Positions 1-6,512 of a DNA stretch of 8,264 bases are shown piece by piece. The position numbers were made by a program, and so were the translations under genes. This DNA comes from Thermomicrobiales bacterium (lineage in GTDB: Bacteria; Chloroflexota; Chloroflexia; Thermomicrobiales; UBA6265). Each line of letters starts with the position of its first letter. Position 1 is the first letter of the stretch. Location of the stretch: positions 1-8,264 of the forward strand of contig JADLCW010000168.1 of NCBI GenBank assembly GCA_020847015.1. Direction: 5' to 3'. Below the pieces are notes generated by a model. That model was given only the letters and a program-made list of their open reading frames with translations, was not told where the DNA came from and did no database searches.

Positions 1-267
1 AATGCGCCCGCCCAGGCGCTGTACCGAAAGTGGGGCTTCTCGGTGCAGGGCGTCCGCCGCCGCTACTACAGCGACAACAACGAGGACGCGCACATCATGT
101 GGTCGCGCGCGCTCTCCGATGACCCCTATCAGGCCGAACTGGTTGAGTTGCGAACGCGGCTGCTGGCGCGGCTCGCCGGTCAGGTCGCCGATCTGCCGCC
201 AGCGCCGCCGCCGGTCGAAGCGGCGCGACATGCCGGGCGCGGGCCGTGGGAAGCAGGCAAGAGGTAA
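1..267 (+). CDS. rimI: RimI-type ribosomal-protein-alanine N-acetyltransferase, 3' end only
   Basis: This is the C-terminal 88 residues of a GNAT-fold acetyltransferase whose start lies left of the window. The visible part has the end of a GNAT domain in the RimI arrangement: an N-x2-A-x2-LY-x-KWGF stretch near the edge, then G-V-R-R-R-YY and the N-E-D-A-H-I-M strand. In known RimI proteins this region forms the last acetyl-CoA-side helix and strands, and the enzyme acetylates the N-terminal alanine of ribosomal protein S18. A roughly 50-residue Ala/Pro/Arg-rich tail follows, longer than in short RimI proteins, and I cannot assign it. The TAA stop overlaps the Shine-Dalgarno sequence of the next gene, tsaD, only 4 nt away, so the two are probably translationally coupled. 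A rimI-tsaD pairing is common in bacteria and supports the call. Confidence 0.85.
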   Translation, partial: NAPAQALYRKWGFSVQGVRRRYYSDNNEDAHIMWSRALSDDPYQAELVELRTRLLARLAGQVADLPPAPPPVEAARHAGRGPWEAGKR

Positions 268-271
268 CGCC

Positions 272-1375
272 GTGCAGATCCTCGGCATCGAAACCTCGTG
301 CGACGAAACCGCGGCGGCAGTCGTCGTCGGTGGTCAGCGGGTGCGCTCCAACATCGTCGCCTCCCAGATCGCGCGTCACCAAGCCTATGGCGGCGTTGTA
401 CCGGAATTGGCCGCTCGCGCGCACATCACCGCCATCATGCCGGTCGTGGAGAGCGCCCTGGATGAAGCAGGCGTCGGACGCGACCAGATCGACGCGGTGG
501 CCGTCACCGAGGGACCGGGGCTGGCAGGGGCGCTGCTGGTCGGCGTCAACGTCGCCAAGGCGTTCGCCTACGCGCTGGATCGCCCACTCATCGGCGTCAA
601 CCACCTGGAGGCCCATATTTACGCCAACTGGTTGAGTCTGCCCGGCGCGGCGCCGCCCCCAGCTCCGCCCTTTCCACTGATCTGCCTGCTCGTTTCCGGA
701 GGCCACACCGAATTGATCCTGATGACCGGGCACGGCCAATATCGCCATCTGGGGCGCACCCTGGACGATGCCGCCGGGGAGGCCTTCGACAAGGGCGCTC
801 GACTGTTGGGACTCGGCTACCCCGGCGGGCCGGCGATTCAGCAGGCGGCGACCGGTGGCGATGCGAGCCGCTTCGATCTCCCTCGCGCATGGCTTGGCGA
901 TAGCGACGACTTCAGCTTCTCCGGGCTGAAAACCGCGCTGGTGCGCCTGCTGGAACCTTGGCGCCTGCCAGAGCCGGCGGCGCCAGGCCAGCCGGCTGGG
1001 ACGCCAGCCGGACCGTTTCGCGAGCATCGCCCGCCTCGCTACCGGGACGATCTGCCGGTCGCCGATCTGGCTGCCGCCTTTCAGGAGGCGATCGTCGAAC
1101 CGCTGGCGATCAAGACGATCCGCGCCGCCCGAGCGCACGGCGCCCGCTCCCTGCTGCTGGCCGGCGGCGTCGCCGCCAATGCCGCGCTGCGCGCCCGCGT
1201 GCGCGCGCTTGCCGTCGCGGAACTGGGCGATGACGTGCTGCTGCGCGTGCCGCCACTCATCTATTGCACCGACAATGCCGCGATGATCGCCGGGGCCGCC
1301 TGCTACGCCATGCGCCGCGGCGCGCAGGCCGGCTGGGAACTCGACGTGCGACCGCGGATGCCGCTCGGTTCCTGA
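272..1375 (+). CDS. tsaD: tRNA N6-adenosine threonylcarbamoyltransferase TsaD
   Basis: TsaD transfers the threonylcarbamoyl group from TC-AMP to A37 of ANN-decoding tRNAs, working with TsaB and TsaE in the cytoplasm. The 367-residue product starts with the ASKHA-fold nucleotide-binding signature G-I-E-T-S-C-D-E-T (residues 5-13). It then has GGVVPELA (40-47), the metal-binding N-H-L-E-A-H motif with H111 and H115, LVSGGHTEL, the GEAFDK loop, SGLKTA, AGGVAANAALR, and CTDNAAMIAG with metal-ligand D334. The start is GTG at 272, because GAGGT at 261-265 lies 6 nt upstream and the protein then begins right at the conserved first strand. An insertion rich in Pro, Gly and Arg (about residues 229-258) separates SGLKTA from the DLAAAFQEAI helix. 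It makes the protein about 30 residues longer than the E. coli enzyme, but no catalytic motif is lost. Confidence 0.97.
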   Translation: MQILGIETSCDETAAAVVVGGQRVRSNIVASQIARHQAYGGVVPELAARAHITAIMPVVESALDEAGVGRDQIDAVAVTEGPGLAGALLVGVNVAKAFAYALDRPLIGVNHLEAHIYANWLSLPGAAPPPAPPFPLICLLVSGGHTELILMTGHGQYRHLGRTLDDAAGEAFDKGARLLGLGYPGGPAIQQAATGGDASRFDLPRAWLGDSDDFSFSGLKTALVRLLEPWRLPEPAAPGQPAGTPAGPFREHRPPRYRDDLPVADLAAAFQEAIVEPLAIKTIRAARAHGARSLLLAGGVAANAALRARVRALAVAELGDDVLLRVPPLIYCTDNAAMIAGAACYAMRRGAQAGWELDVRPRMPLGS

Positions 1376-1402
1376 GACCGCCCGTTGATCGAGGAGGATG
1401 TC

Positions 1403-1807
1403 ATGCAGATCACCGGAAATTCCGCCGCAACCAGACTCGGACCGAGCGAATGGTTTACTGGCGCGGTCTATCTCGACGCCATCACCACACCGTCGGACAA
1501 TACATCTCTGTCGGCGAGCATGGTGCGCTTCGCGCCCGGCGCCCGCACGGCGTGGCACACCCACCCCCGCGGCCAAACCATCTACATCACCGAGGGAATT
1601 GGTCGCTGTCAGCAGCGCGGCGGGTCGGTCGTGGAGATCCGGCCCGGCGACAGCATCTTCTTCGCGCCCGGCGAGGAGCATTGGCACGGAGCCGCCCCCG
1701 ATCACTTCATGGCCCACGTCGCCATGGCTGTGACCGATGAGACCGGCGCGGTCGTCGTCTGGGGCGCGCACGTCACCGACGAAGCGTACGGCCAAGAACC
1801 CGCGTAA
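1403..1807 (+). CDS. Small cupin, (R)-mandelonitrile lyase-like / COG1917 family
   Basis: This is a 134-residue single-domain cupin. Cupin motif 1 is W-H-T-H-P-R-G-Q-T (H52, H54, Q58), and motif 2 is R-P-G-D-S-I-F-F-A-P-G-E-E-H-W-H-G (H93, H95). These give the usual three-His plus Gln metal site. The overall pattern (GPSEWFTGAVY near the N-terminus, PGARTAWHTHP, PGEEHWHGA, and a V-T-D-E-x-Y ending) closely resembles the Mn-dependent bacterial cupin hydroxynitrile lyases and their many uncharacterised relatives often annotated as cupin or carboxymuconolactone-decarboxylase-associated proteins. Family membership is well supported, but the substrate is not. The start is the ATG preceded by GAGGAGGA (1391-1398), spaced 4 nt. 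It lies 27 nt after tsaD and 36 nt before the next gene, so it is probably in the same operon, although no functional link to tRNA modification is apparent. Confidence 0.88.
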   Translation: MQITGNSAATRLGPSEWFTGAVYLDAITTPSDNTSLSASMVRFAPGARTAWHTHPRGQTIYITEGIGRCQQRGGSVVEIRPGDSIFFAPGEEHWHGAAPDHFMAHVAMAVTDETGAVVVWGAHVTDEAYGQEPA

Positions 1808-1843
1808 CCGTCCGGCTGCGGGTGCGGAGCGAGGCAGGCGTCG

Positions 1844-2395
1844 ATGCGCATCGCGGTGTCGGGCGCGCACATCGTCGGGAAATCGACGCTGGCCGCAGAG
1901 CTCGCTCGGCGGATGCCACGTCATGTCGTTGTGGCTGAGCCGTACGATATATTAGCCGAGCGTGGCTATGAGTTTTCCCACCCGCCCACCATCGACGATT
2001 ACATCATCCAACTGAAGCAATCGCTCATCAGTCTACGTCGGCAATCGCCCAATCTGATTTTCGATCGCTGCCCCCTGGATTTCCTTGGCTATATCGCCGC
2101 CAGCCCCGGCTCCGCGCGATTCGACGTGGAGGCGTGGCGCGAGCCGATCGCGCGGGCGATGGCGCGTCTCGATCTGGTCGTCTTCCTCCCTGCCGATCCG
2201 GCGTGGAACCCGGACATCCCGAGCGACGACGCGGCGTTGCGTCTCGCGGTGGACGATGCGCTGCGCGACATCATTGACGGCGACAGCTACGATCTATGCG
2301 AAGACGTCGCCATACTCGCATTGGATGGCGCGCGGGACCGGCAGATCGAAACTGTGTTGACCCACATCGAGCAGGCATCGGCGCGGCGTTCCTGA
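1844..2395 (+). CDS. P-loop ATPase/kinase of unknown function (AAA_28/NadR-kinase-like)
   Basis: This 183-residue protein is a compact P-loop NTPase. Walker A is G-A-H-I-V-G-K-S-T (residues 7-15), right at the N-terminus. A hydrophobic strand ending in I-F-D-R (71-75) followed by C-P-L-D-F-L-G-Y looks like the Walker B / DR-x-x-x-D element of nucleoside-kinase-like folds. A second strand, L-D-L-V-V-F-L-P, follows in the C-terminal half. The arrangement recalls the ribosylnicotinamide-kinase domain of NadR and small orphan AAA_28 proteins. It has no DNA-binding or adenylyltransferase domain, so it is not a full NadR, and I cannot name a substrate. The ATG start is preceded by a weak GAGG at 1831-1834. 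The stretch around 1940-2060 is less G/C-rich at third codon positions than its neighbours. It is the last gene of the rimI-tsaD group before a 230-nt gap. Confidence 0.75.
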   Translation: MRIAVSGAHIVGKSTLAAELARRMPRHVVVAEPYDILAERGYEFSHPPTIDDYIIQLKQSLISLRRQSPNLIFDRCPLDFLGYIAASPGSARFDVEAWREPIARAMARLDLVVFLPADPAWNPDIPSDDAALRLAVDDALRDIIDGDSYDLCEDVAILALDGARDRQIETVLTHIEQASARRS

Positions 2396-2543
2396 CGACG
2401 CCTTCGATCCGCGGCCCACGCATCGTCGGATCGCGACGCATGTCGTGCCCGCCGACCGGCCAATCGTTCGCCATTCCGTGAGGCAGCCGGCCGGGTTCGC
2501 GCGCTCCCGCCATCGATACGAACACCGGCCCCGGTCGTCCCGG

Positions 2544-2549
2544 TACAAT
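2544..2549 (+). promoter_or_regulatory. Candidate -10 element (TACAAT) upstream of the IMPase gene
   Basis: TACAAT is a near-consensus sigma-70-type -10 hexamer and an AT-rich island in the 230-nt non-coding gap (2396-2625) between the P-loop gene and the IMPase gene. No TTGACA-like -35 element lies at 16-18 bp upstream, so the assignment is weak. The hexamer ends 77 nt before the GTG start. I see no RNA gene, repeat or convincing small ORF in the rest of the gap. Confidence 0.28.
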
Positions 2550-2625
2550 CATCGGCGGGAGCGTCGACGCCGGCGCGCCCTGCATTGGTTGGTCCGGCGT
2601 TCGCCGGGGAGGAATCGGGGGCCGC

Positions 2626-3465
2626 GTGGAACATCAGGAGCATGCCGCAGCATATCTCGCGTTCGCGACCGACGCGGCGCGTCGGGCCGGAGCGATCCTG
2701 CGGGACCGTTTCGGACTGCCGCATGACGTGGAATACAAGGGCGCGGTCGACATGGTGACCGAGGCCGACAAGGCCTCCGAGGCGCTCATCGTCGGGATGA
2801 TTCGCGCTGCGTACCCCGACCACGACGTGCTCGGCGAAGAGGGCGCTCGGGGCGACGATTCCGACTCGCCGCTGCGCTGGGTTATCGACCCGCTCGACGG
2901 CACCACGAACTTCGCGCACAACTTGCCGATCTTTTGCGTGTCCATCGGATTGATGGAGCGCGGCGTCCCGCTCGTGGGCGTCGTGTACGATCCCATGCGC
3001 GACGAACTGTTCGCCGCGGTGCGCGGTGCGGGGGCGACGCTCAACGGGCAACCGATCCGCGCCTCGCGGGTCGATCGGATGCTCGGCGCGTTGCTGGTCA
3101 CCGGGTTCGTCTACGACATGACCGCGCGCGCCCGACAGGCGCATCTCTGGCGAGTGTTCATGACGCGGGTGCAGTCGATCCGGCAGACCGGGTCGGCCGC
3201 GCTCAATCTGTGCTACGTCGGGGCGGGTCGCCTCGACGGGTTTTGGGAACGCGGCCTCGCTCCATGGGATGTGGCGGCCGGTGCGCTGGTGCTCGCGGAA
3301 GCCGGCGGCGTCATCACCGATTTCGAGGGTGGCCCCTTCACCGTCGATGGGGGCGTGTTGCTGGCTGCCGCTCCCGGCATTCACCACGAGATGCTGGCGC
3401 TGATCGCCGAGCATGGCGAATATGCGCCGGCGACCGCCGACCCAGCCAACCGCCAACGCCCATGA
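2626..3465 (+). CDS. Inositol-1-monophosphatase family phosphatase (SuhB/IMPase-like)
   Basis: This 279-residue enzyme belongs to the Mg2+-dependent, Li+-sensitive sugar-phosphatase superfamily. Hallmarks are the D-x-V-T-E-A-D strand (42-48), G-E-E-G (70-73, metal ligand E71), the D-P-L-D-G-T-T-N-F motif (88-96, ligands D88 and D91) and the C-terminal W-D-V-A-A-G motif (W214, D215). All metal-binding residues are present, so it should be active. The sequence cannot separate inositol-1-phosphatase from histidinol-phosphatase, fructose-bisphosphatase or PAP-phosphatase activity within the family. The GTG start is the only suitable in-frame choice. GGAGG at 2608-2612 is 13 nt away and a G-run at 2617-2621 is closer, so the ribosome binding site is atypical. 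A Pro/Ala-rich tail follows the last conserved helix. The c-di-AMP receptor gene lies 90 nt downstream. Confidence 0.93.
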   Translation: MEHQEHAAAYLAFATDAARRAGAILRDRFGLPHDVEYKGAVDMVTEADKASEALIVGMIRAAYPDHDVLGEEGARGDDSDSPLRWVIDPLDGTTNFAHNLPIFCVSIGLMERGVPLVGVVYDPMRDELFAAVRGAGATLNGQPIRASRVDRMLGALLVTGFVYDMTARARQAHLWRVFMTRVQSIRQTGSAALNLCYVGAGRLDGFWERGLAPWDVAAGALVLAEAGGVITDFEGGPFTVDGGVLLAAAPGIHHEMLALIAEHGEYAPATADPANRQRP

Positions 3466-3471
3466 ACCCTG

Positions 3472-3477
3472 TATGAT
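3472..3477 (+). promoter_or_regulatory. Candidate -10 element (TATGAT) upstream of the c-di-AMP receptor gene
   Basis: TATGAT starts 6 nt after the IMPase stop codon, in an otherwise GC-rich 90-nt spacer. It ends 78 nt before the ATG at 3556, almost the same distance as the TACAAT candidate before the IMPase gene. No recognisable -35 hexamer precedes it; that region is the end of the IMPase coding sequence. The evidence is weak and positional only. Confidence 0.25.
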
Positions 3478-3514
3478 CCGAACGACGGTTCACCGCAGCG
3501 ATTCGACGACGAAG

Positions 3515-3546
3515 GACGCGCCGGCCCGCGTCGCGCCGCCGCGACG
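3515..3546 (+). promoter_or_regulatory. Two overlapping, mutually exclusive hairpins in the leader of the c-di-AMP receptor gene
   Basis: Hairpin A spans 3515-3532: GACGCG, a 6-nt CCGGCC loop, then CGCGTC. Hairpin B spans 3529-3546: CGTCGCG, a 4-nt CCGC loop, then CGCGACG. They share 3529-3532, so only one can form at a time. The last base pair of B takes the first G of the GGAGG Shine-Dalgarno sequence (3546-3550). This geometry resembles a translational switch. Short GC stems arise easily by chance in such DNA, and there is no T-tract, so a terminator is unlikely. Confidence 0.35.
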
Positions 3547-3555
3547 GAGGTGACC

Positions 3556-3885
3556 ATGAAACTGATTATCGCGATCGTACAGGATGAAGATACGGCAGCG
3601 CTGACCGAGGCGCTGGTCGGGGGCGGACACCGCTTCACCAAGGTGAGTACGACCGGGTCGTTTCTGCGCACGGGAAACACCAGTCTCCTGATCGGCGTGG
3701 ACGACAATGCCGTGCCAACAGTGATGGGCATCCTGCGGCGCACCTGCCGCCGCCGCACCCAGGTTGCGGTGCCCTACTCGCCGGCGCTGGAGCCGGGGTT
3801 GTTGTACATGCCGGAAAACTTCGAGGTCGAGGTCGGCGGCGCCGTCGTCTTCGTCATCGATGTCGCGCGCTTCGAACGGCTGTAA
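3556..3885 (+). CDS. darA: Cyclic-di-AMP receptor, PII-like (DarA/PstA family)
   Basis: This 109-residue protein has the same length and order of motifs as the c-di-AMP-binding PII-like proteins PstA (Staphylococcus aureus) and DarA (Bacillus). The N-terminal strand is M-K-L-I-I-A-I-V-Q-D-E-D (1-12). The ligand-pocket segment is R26-F-T28-K, followed by T-T-G-S-F-L-R-T-G-N41-T, and the C-terminal strand is E-V-E-V-G-G-A-V-V-F-V-I-D-V. The R26, T28 and N41 positions correspond to ligand-contacting residues in the family. These proteins form trimers in the cytoplasm and bind c-di-AMP between subunits; their output partner is generally unknown. I chose ATG 3556, with GGAGG (3546-3550) spaced 5 nt, over the in-frame GTG at 3550, which overlaps that site. 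No diadenylate cyclase or phosphodiesterase lies in the window. The M20 peptidase starts 48 nt downstream and may be co-transcribed. Confidence 0.93.
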   Translation: MKLIIAIVQDEDTAALTEALVGGGHRFTKVSTTGSFLRTGNTSLLIGVDDNAVPTVMGILRRTCRRRTQVAVPYSPALEPGLLYMPENFEVEVGGAVVFVIDVARFERL

Positions 3886-3933
3886 GCGCGGCGCAATCGG
3901 TCAACACAGAGCGAGCACACAGGGAGGCGCCTC

Positions 3934-5124
3934 GTGGCGGTCGGAACGTGGGCGGATCGAGTGGACAAGGACGCCATCCTGGCCATGGCCAGTGATCTCA
4001 TCGCCATCCCCAGTCCCAGCGGCGAGGAACGCGCCGTTATGGATTGGGTGGCGAACTGGTGCGCCGAACGCGGGTTGAATCACGAGATCGTGGCGAAGGA
4101 CCCCAACCGGCCCAACGTCGTGATCACCGTAGGCGACCCGGCCGCCGGTCCCACCCTGGTGATGAACGGCCACCTCGACACCGTGCCCGTTTCCGATGTC
4201 GCCGACTGGCGAACCGGCCCCTTCGCCCCGACCCTGAGCGAGGACGGCGTGCGTCTGTTCGGTCGTGGCTCCTCCGACATGAAAAGCTCCACCGGGGTGA
4301 TGATCTACCTGATGGAGGTGTTCCAGCAGGCGAAGCTGAAGGGCGCGCTGCAAGCTCACGTCGTCTGCGACGAGGAGACCAGTGCGACATTCGGCACGAT
4401 CCATCTGATGGAGGAGATCGCCGCCGGCCGCCTGCCTCGCCCCGACTACTGCCTGATCGGCGAGAAAAGCGATCTGAAGGTGCGCAATGCCGAGCGCGGG
4501 TTGGTCGCCTTCGAGGTGACCGTTTTCGGTCGCGCTTCGCATACCGCCGCCGCTCGGGTCACCGGCATCAACGCCATCGCCAAGGCGGCCAAGGCGGTGC
4601 TGGCGCTGGAGCACGACATCGACAAATTCCACCCCGCCGTCGGCAAACCGGTCATCAGCATCAACACGATTCGAGCCGGAGTCGCCCACAATGTGGTGCC
4701 CGGCGAATGCGTCTTCAGCATCGACCGCCGCCTGATCCCCGGCGAAACAACCGAAACCGCGCTCGCCGAGATCCGCGAGGCGCTGGATGCGATCGCCGCC
4801 GAAGATCCCGATTTCCGGTATGAGGTCGCCACCGATCCCAGCGGCGACGCCATTCCGGCCAACATCACCCCGGAGGACTCTCCGCTGGTGCGCGCCGTGC
4901 AAGAGAGCGCTCGCGCGGTCACCGGCGAGGAGCCGCCCTACTTCGTGGCCTGGGCGGGAGCCACCGATGGTCGCTTCTACCGGCTGGCCGGGATCGACAC
5001 CGTCGACTACGGTCCGGGTGGAGAGAACGCCCACGGGGCGAACGAGTCGGTCTTCGTGGGCGACCTGGTCACCCAGGCGCGCGTCTACGCCGACGCCATC
5101 GGCCGGCTCCTCGACGCGCGCTGA
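3934..5124 (+). CDS. M20 family metallopeptidase (ArgE/DapE/ACY1-like deacylase)
   Basis: This 396-residue di-zinc amidohydrolase of the peptidase M20 clan has the first metal motif M-N-G-H80-L-D82-T-V-P, the bridging aspartate in G-R-G-S-S-D115-M-K, the catalytic glutamate pair in C-D-E147-E148-T, a further ligand in L-I-G-E177-K, and the terminal ligand in N-A-H367-G-A-N-E. The dimerisation (lid) domain fills the middle, about residues 185-295. It contains R-x-S-H-T-A-A-A-R, which carries the conserved His supplied across the dimer. All catalytic residues are intact. Family members include acetylornithine deacetylase, succinyl-diaminopimelate desuccinylase and dipeptidases. The neighbours do not identify a pathway, so the substrate stays open. 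The start is GTG with GGGAGG at 3922-3927, spaced 6 nt. The stop faces the convergent transporter gene across 48 nt. Confidence 0.93.
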   Translation: MAVGTWADRVDKDAILAMASDLIAIPSPSGEERAVMDWVANWCAERGLNHEIVAKDPNRPNVVITVGDPAAGPTLVMNGHLDTVPVSDVADWRTGPFAPTLSEDGVRLFGRGSSDMKSSTGVMIYLMEVFQQAKLKGALQAHVVCDEETSATFGTIHLMEEIAAGRLPRPDYCLIGEKSDLKVRNAERGLVAFEVTVFGRASHTAAARVTGINAIAKAAKAVLALEHDIDKFHPAVGKPVISINTIRAGVAHNVVPGECVFSIDRRLIPGETTETALAEIREALDAIAAEDPDFRYEVATDPSGDAIPANITPEDSPLVRAVQESARAVTGEEPPYFVAWAGATDGRFYRLAGIDTVDYGPGGENAHGANESVFVGDLVTQARVYADAIGRLLDAR

Positions 5125-5158
5125 AGCCGGTTCGGAGCGCGAATTCTCTCTGCTTGGC

Positions 5159-5187
5159 GCAGTGCAGCGGGTTCACGCTCCGACTGC
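5159..5187. terminator. Weak hairpin between convergent genes
   Basis: An imperfect stem (GCAGT pairing ACTGC outside, AGCG pairing CGCT inside, with a 6-nt loop) lies between the peptidase and transporter genes and overlaps the transporter stop codon. TCGGAGCG at 5132-5139 can also pair with CGCTCCGA at 5176-5183 over a long loop. Neither has a clear T-tract on either strand, so intrinsic termination is uncertain. It is listed because convergent genes need termination here and nothing stronger is visible. Confidence 0.2.
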
Positions 5188-6447
5188 TGACGGCTTGCTT
5201 CGGCTGACCGCGACCGCTGCCGGGATCATCGCCAGAGCCACAACGCCCCCCAGTAGGGAGAGGGCGGCAAAACTGCTCGCGCCCACGATCACGCCGCTGA
5301 GCGCGCCCCCAGTGGCCCCGGCCAGTGCGACGCAGAGATCGACAGCCCCCTGGGTGCGCGCGCGGGACGCGAGCGGCGTCGCGTCGGTGACGATCGCCGT
5401 GCCGCTCACCAGACCGAAATTCCAACCCAGCCCAAGCAGCGCCAGCGCGAAGGCAAGCCACCCGACTGAATCCACCGGCGCGATCATCGCCGCGATCGCC
5501 GCCGCCAGCAGCGCGATCCCCGACGCGGCCACCACCGGCGCCCGGCCGAGACGGTCGACCAGCAACCCGGTCAGCGGGGACGGCAAATACATCCCTCCGA
5601 TGTGCACCCCGATGACGAATCCGGTCGCGGCCAGCCCGTGCCCGTGCGCCCGCATGTGAATCGGCGTCATCGTCATGATCGCCAGCATGATCATCTGCGT
5701 CACGACCATGATCGTGGCGCCAAGTCCGACGCCTCCGTCGAAGATGGCCACCAGCGCCCTCCACATCCGAGGAGAAGCCGGCATCGGGACCGACGGAGCA
5801 GACCTTTCGAGCGAACGCGCGACGAGCAGCGGGTCCGGGCGGAGCCACGCAAACAGCACGGCGGCAGCAAGCGCGTAGGCCGCGACGGCGAGCACGAACG
5901 GACCGGCCAGTTCGGGCATGCCCCAGCGAAGCGCGACATTGCCCATCGGACCGGTCAGATTCGGCCCGGCGACGGCGCCCAGCGTGGTTGCGAAGAGCAC
6001 CGCGCTCACCGCCCGCCCGCGCTGGTCTGGTTCGGCGAGATCGGCTCCGGCATACCGCGCCTGGAGATTGGTCGCGGTTCCCGCTCCGCAGACGAACAGC
6101 GCCGGCAGCAGCAGCGGCAAACTGCCGAGCATCGCCGCCAGCACCACCACGGCGCCGCCGACCGCACCGGCGGCATACCCGAGCGAGAGTCCGGCGCGGC
6201 GCCCGGAACGCTGGGAAATCTGCCCCACCACCAGCGCCGCCCCGGCGGAACCGAGCGTGAACAGCGCCGCTGGCAAGCCGGAGAAACTGCTCGAGCCAAG
6301 CATGTCCTCGGCAAGCAATGCGCCAACCGTCACGCCGGCGGCGAGACCTGCGCCACCAAGAATCTGGGACACGATAATGACGATCAGGGTGCGACGGTAG
6401 AGGAGATGTCGGTCGGGAATTGTCGAGGATGCGCCAACGGTCGTCAT
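5173..6447 (-). CDS. Major facilitator superfamily transporter, 12 TM, substrate unknown
   Basis: This 424-residue inner-membrane secondary transporter has twelve hydrophobic segments, starting at about residues 20, 54, 86, 110, 147, 182, 234, 271, 304, 328, 367 and 393. It carries the MFS motif A between TM2 and TM3 (G-Q-I-S-Q-R-S-G-R-R, from residue 75) and a matching copy between TM8 and TM9 (G-L-L-V-D-R-L-G-R, from 294). The TM7-TM8 loop is histidine-rich (T-P-I-H-M-R-A-H-G-H-G, 261-271), a feature I associate with an uncharacterised group of actinobacterial and Chloroflexota MFS proteins. The pattern fits an efflux-type (DHA-like) carrier, but no substrate can be named. I chose ATG at 6447. 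In-frame starts further upstream (6495 and 6525) would add a polar leader with no good ribosome binding site. GGAG about 12 nt from 6447 is itself only moderate, so the start is uncertain. No regulator gene is adjacent. Confidence 0.88.
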   Translation of the reverse strand: MTTVGASSTIPDRHLLYRRTLIVIIVSQILGGAGLAAGVTVGALLAEDMLGSSSFSGLPAALFTLGSAGAALVVGQISQRSGRRAGLSLGYAAGAVGGAVVVLAAMLGSLPLLLPALFVCGAGTATNLQARYAGADLAEPDQRGRAVSAVLFATTLGAVAGPNLTGPMGNVALRWGMPELAGPFVLAVAAYALAAAVLFAWLRPDPLLVARSLERSAPSVPMPASPRMWRALVAIFDGGVGLGATIMVVTQMIMLAIMTMTPIHMRAHGHGLAATGFVIGVHIGGMYLPSPLTGLLVDRLGRAPVVAASGIALLAAAIAAMIAPVDSVGWLAFALALLGLGWNFGLVSGTAIVTDATPLASRARTQGAVDLCVALAGATGGALSGVIVGASSFAALSLLGGVVALAMIPAAVAVSRSKPSAVGA

Positions 6448-6512
6448 GTGAACGACATGCTCCGAGGAGAACGGCGGGGGATGATCGGGCAACATCTTGC
6501 GCCGCGCCAGCA

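Noticed and set aside
95..1924. A 609-codon open frame on the minus strand opposite tsaD and the cupin gene
   Set aside because: It is antisense to three genes with clear family motifs. Its translation is low-complexity (Arg, Asp, Ala, His) with no domain, which is typical of a shadow frame in GC-rich DNA.
1844..2395. The P-loop protein as TsaE
   Set aside because: TsaE is shorter, and its Walker A sits after an N-terminal strand-helix region. Here Walker A begins at residue 7 and the DR-x-x-x-D kinase element is present.
2396..2625. Hidden RNA gene or small protein in the 230-nt gap
   Set aside because: I found no tRNA-like cloverleaf, no repeated structure and no short frame with a ribosome binding site; only short 4-bp dyads.
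2287..3456. A 389-codon minus-strand frame opposite the IMPase gene
   Set aside because: Same shadow signature. The plus strand carries a complete IMPase with all metal ligands.
3515..3546. Intrinsic terminator of the IMPase gene
   Set aside because: The stems are followed by a Shine-Dalgarno sequence and a start codon, with no T-tract.
3901..5034. A 377-codon minus-strand frame opposite the M20 peptidase
   Set aside because: The plus-strand gene has every catalytic residue. The minus frame gives a Gly/Asp/His-rich product without motifs.
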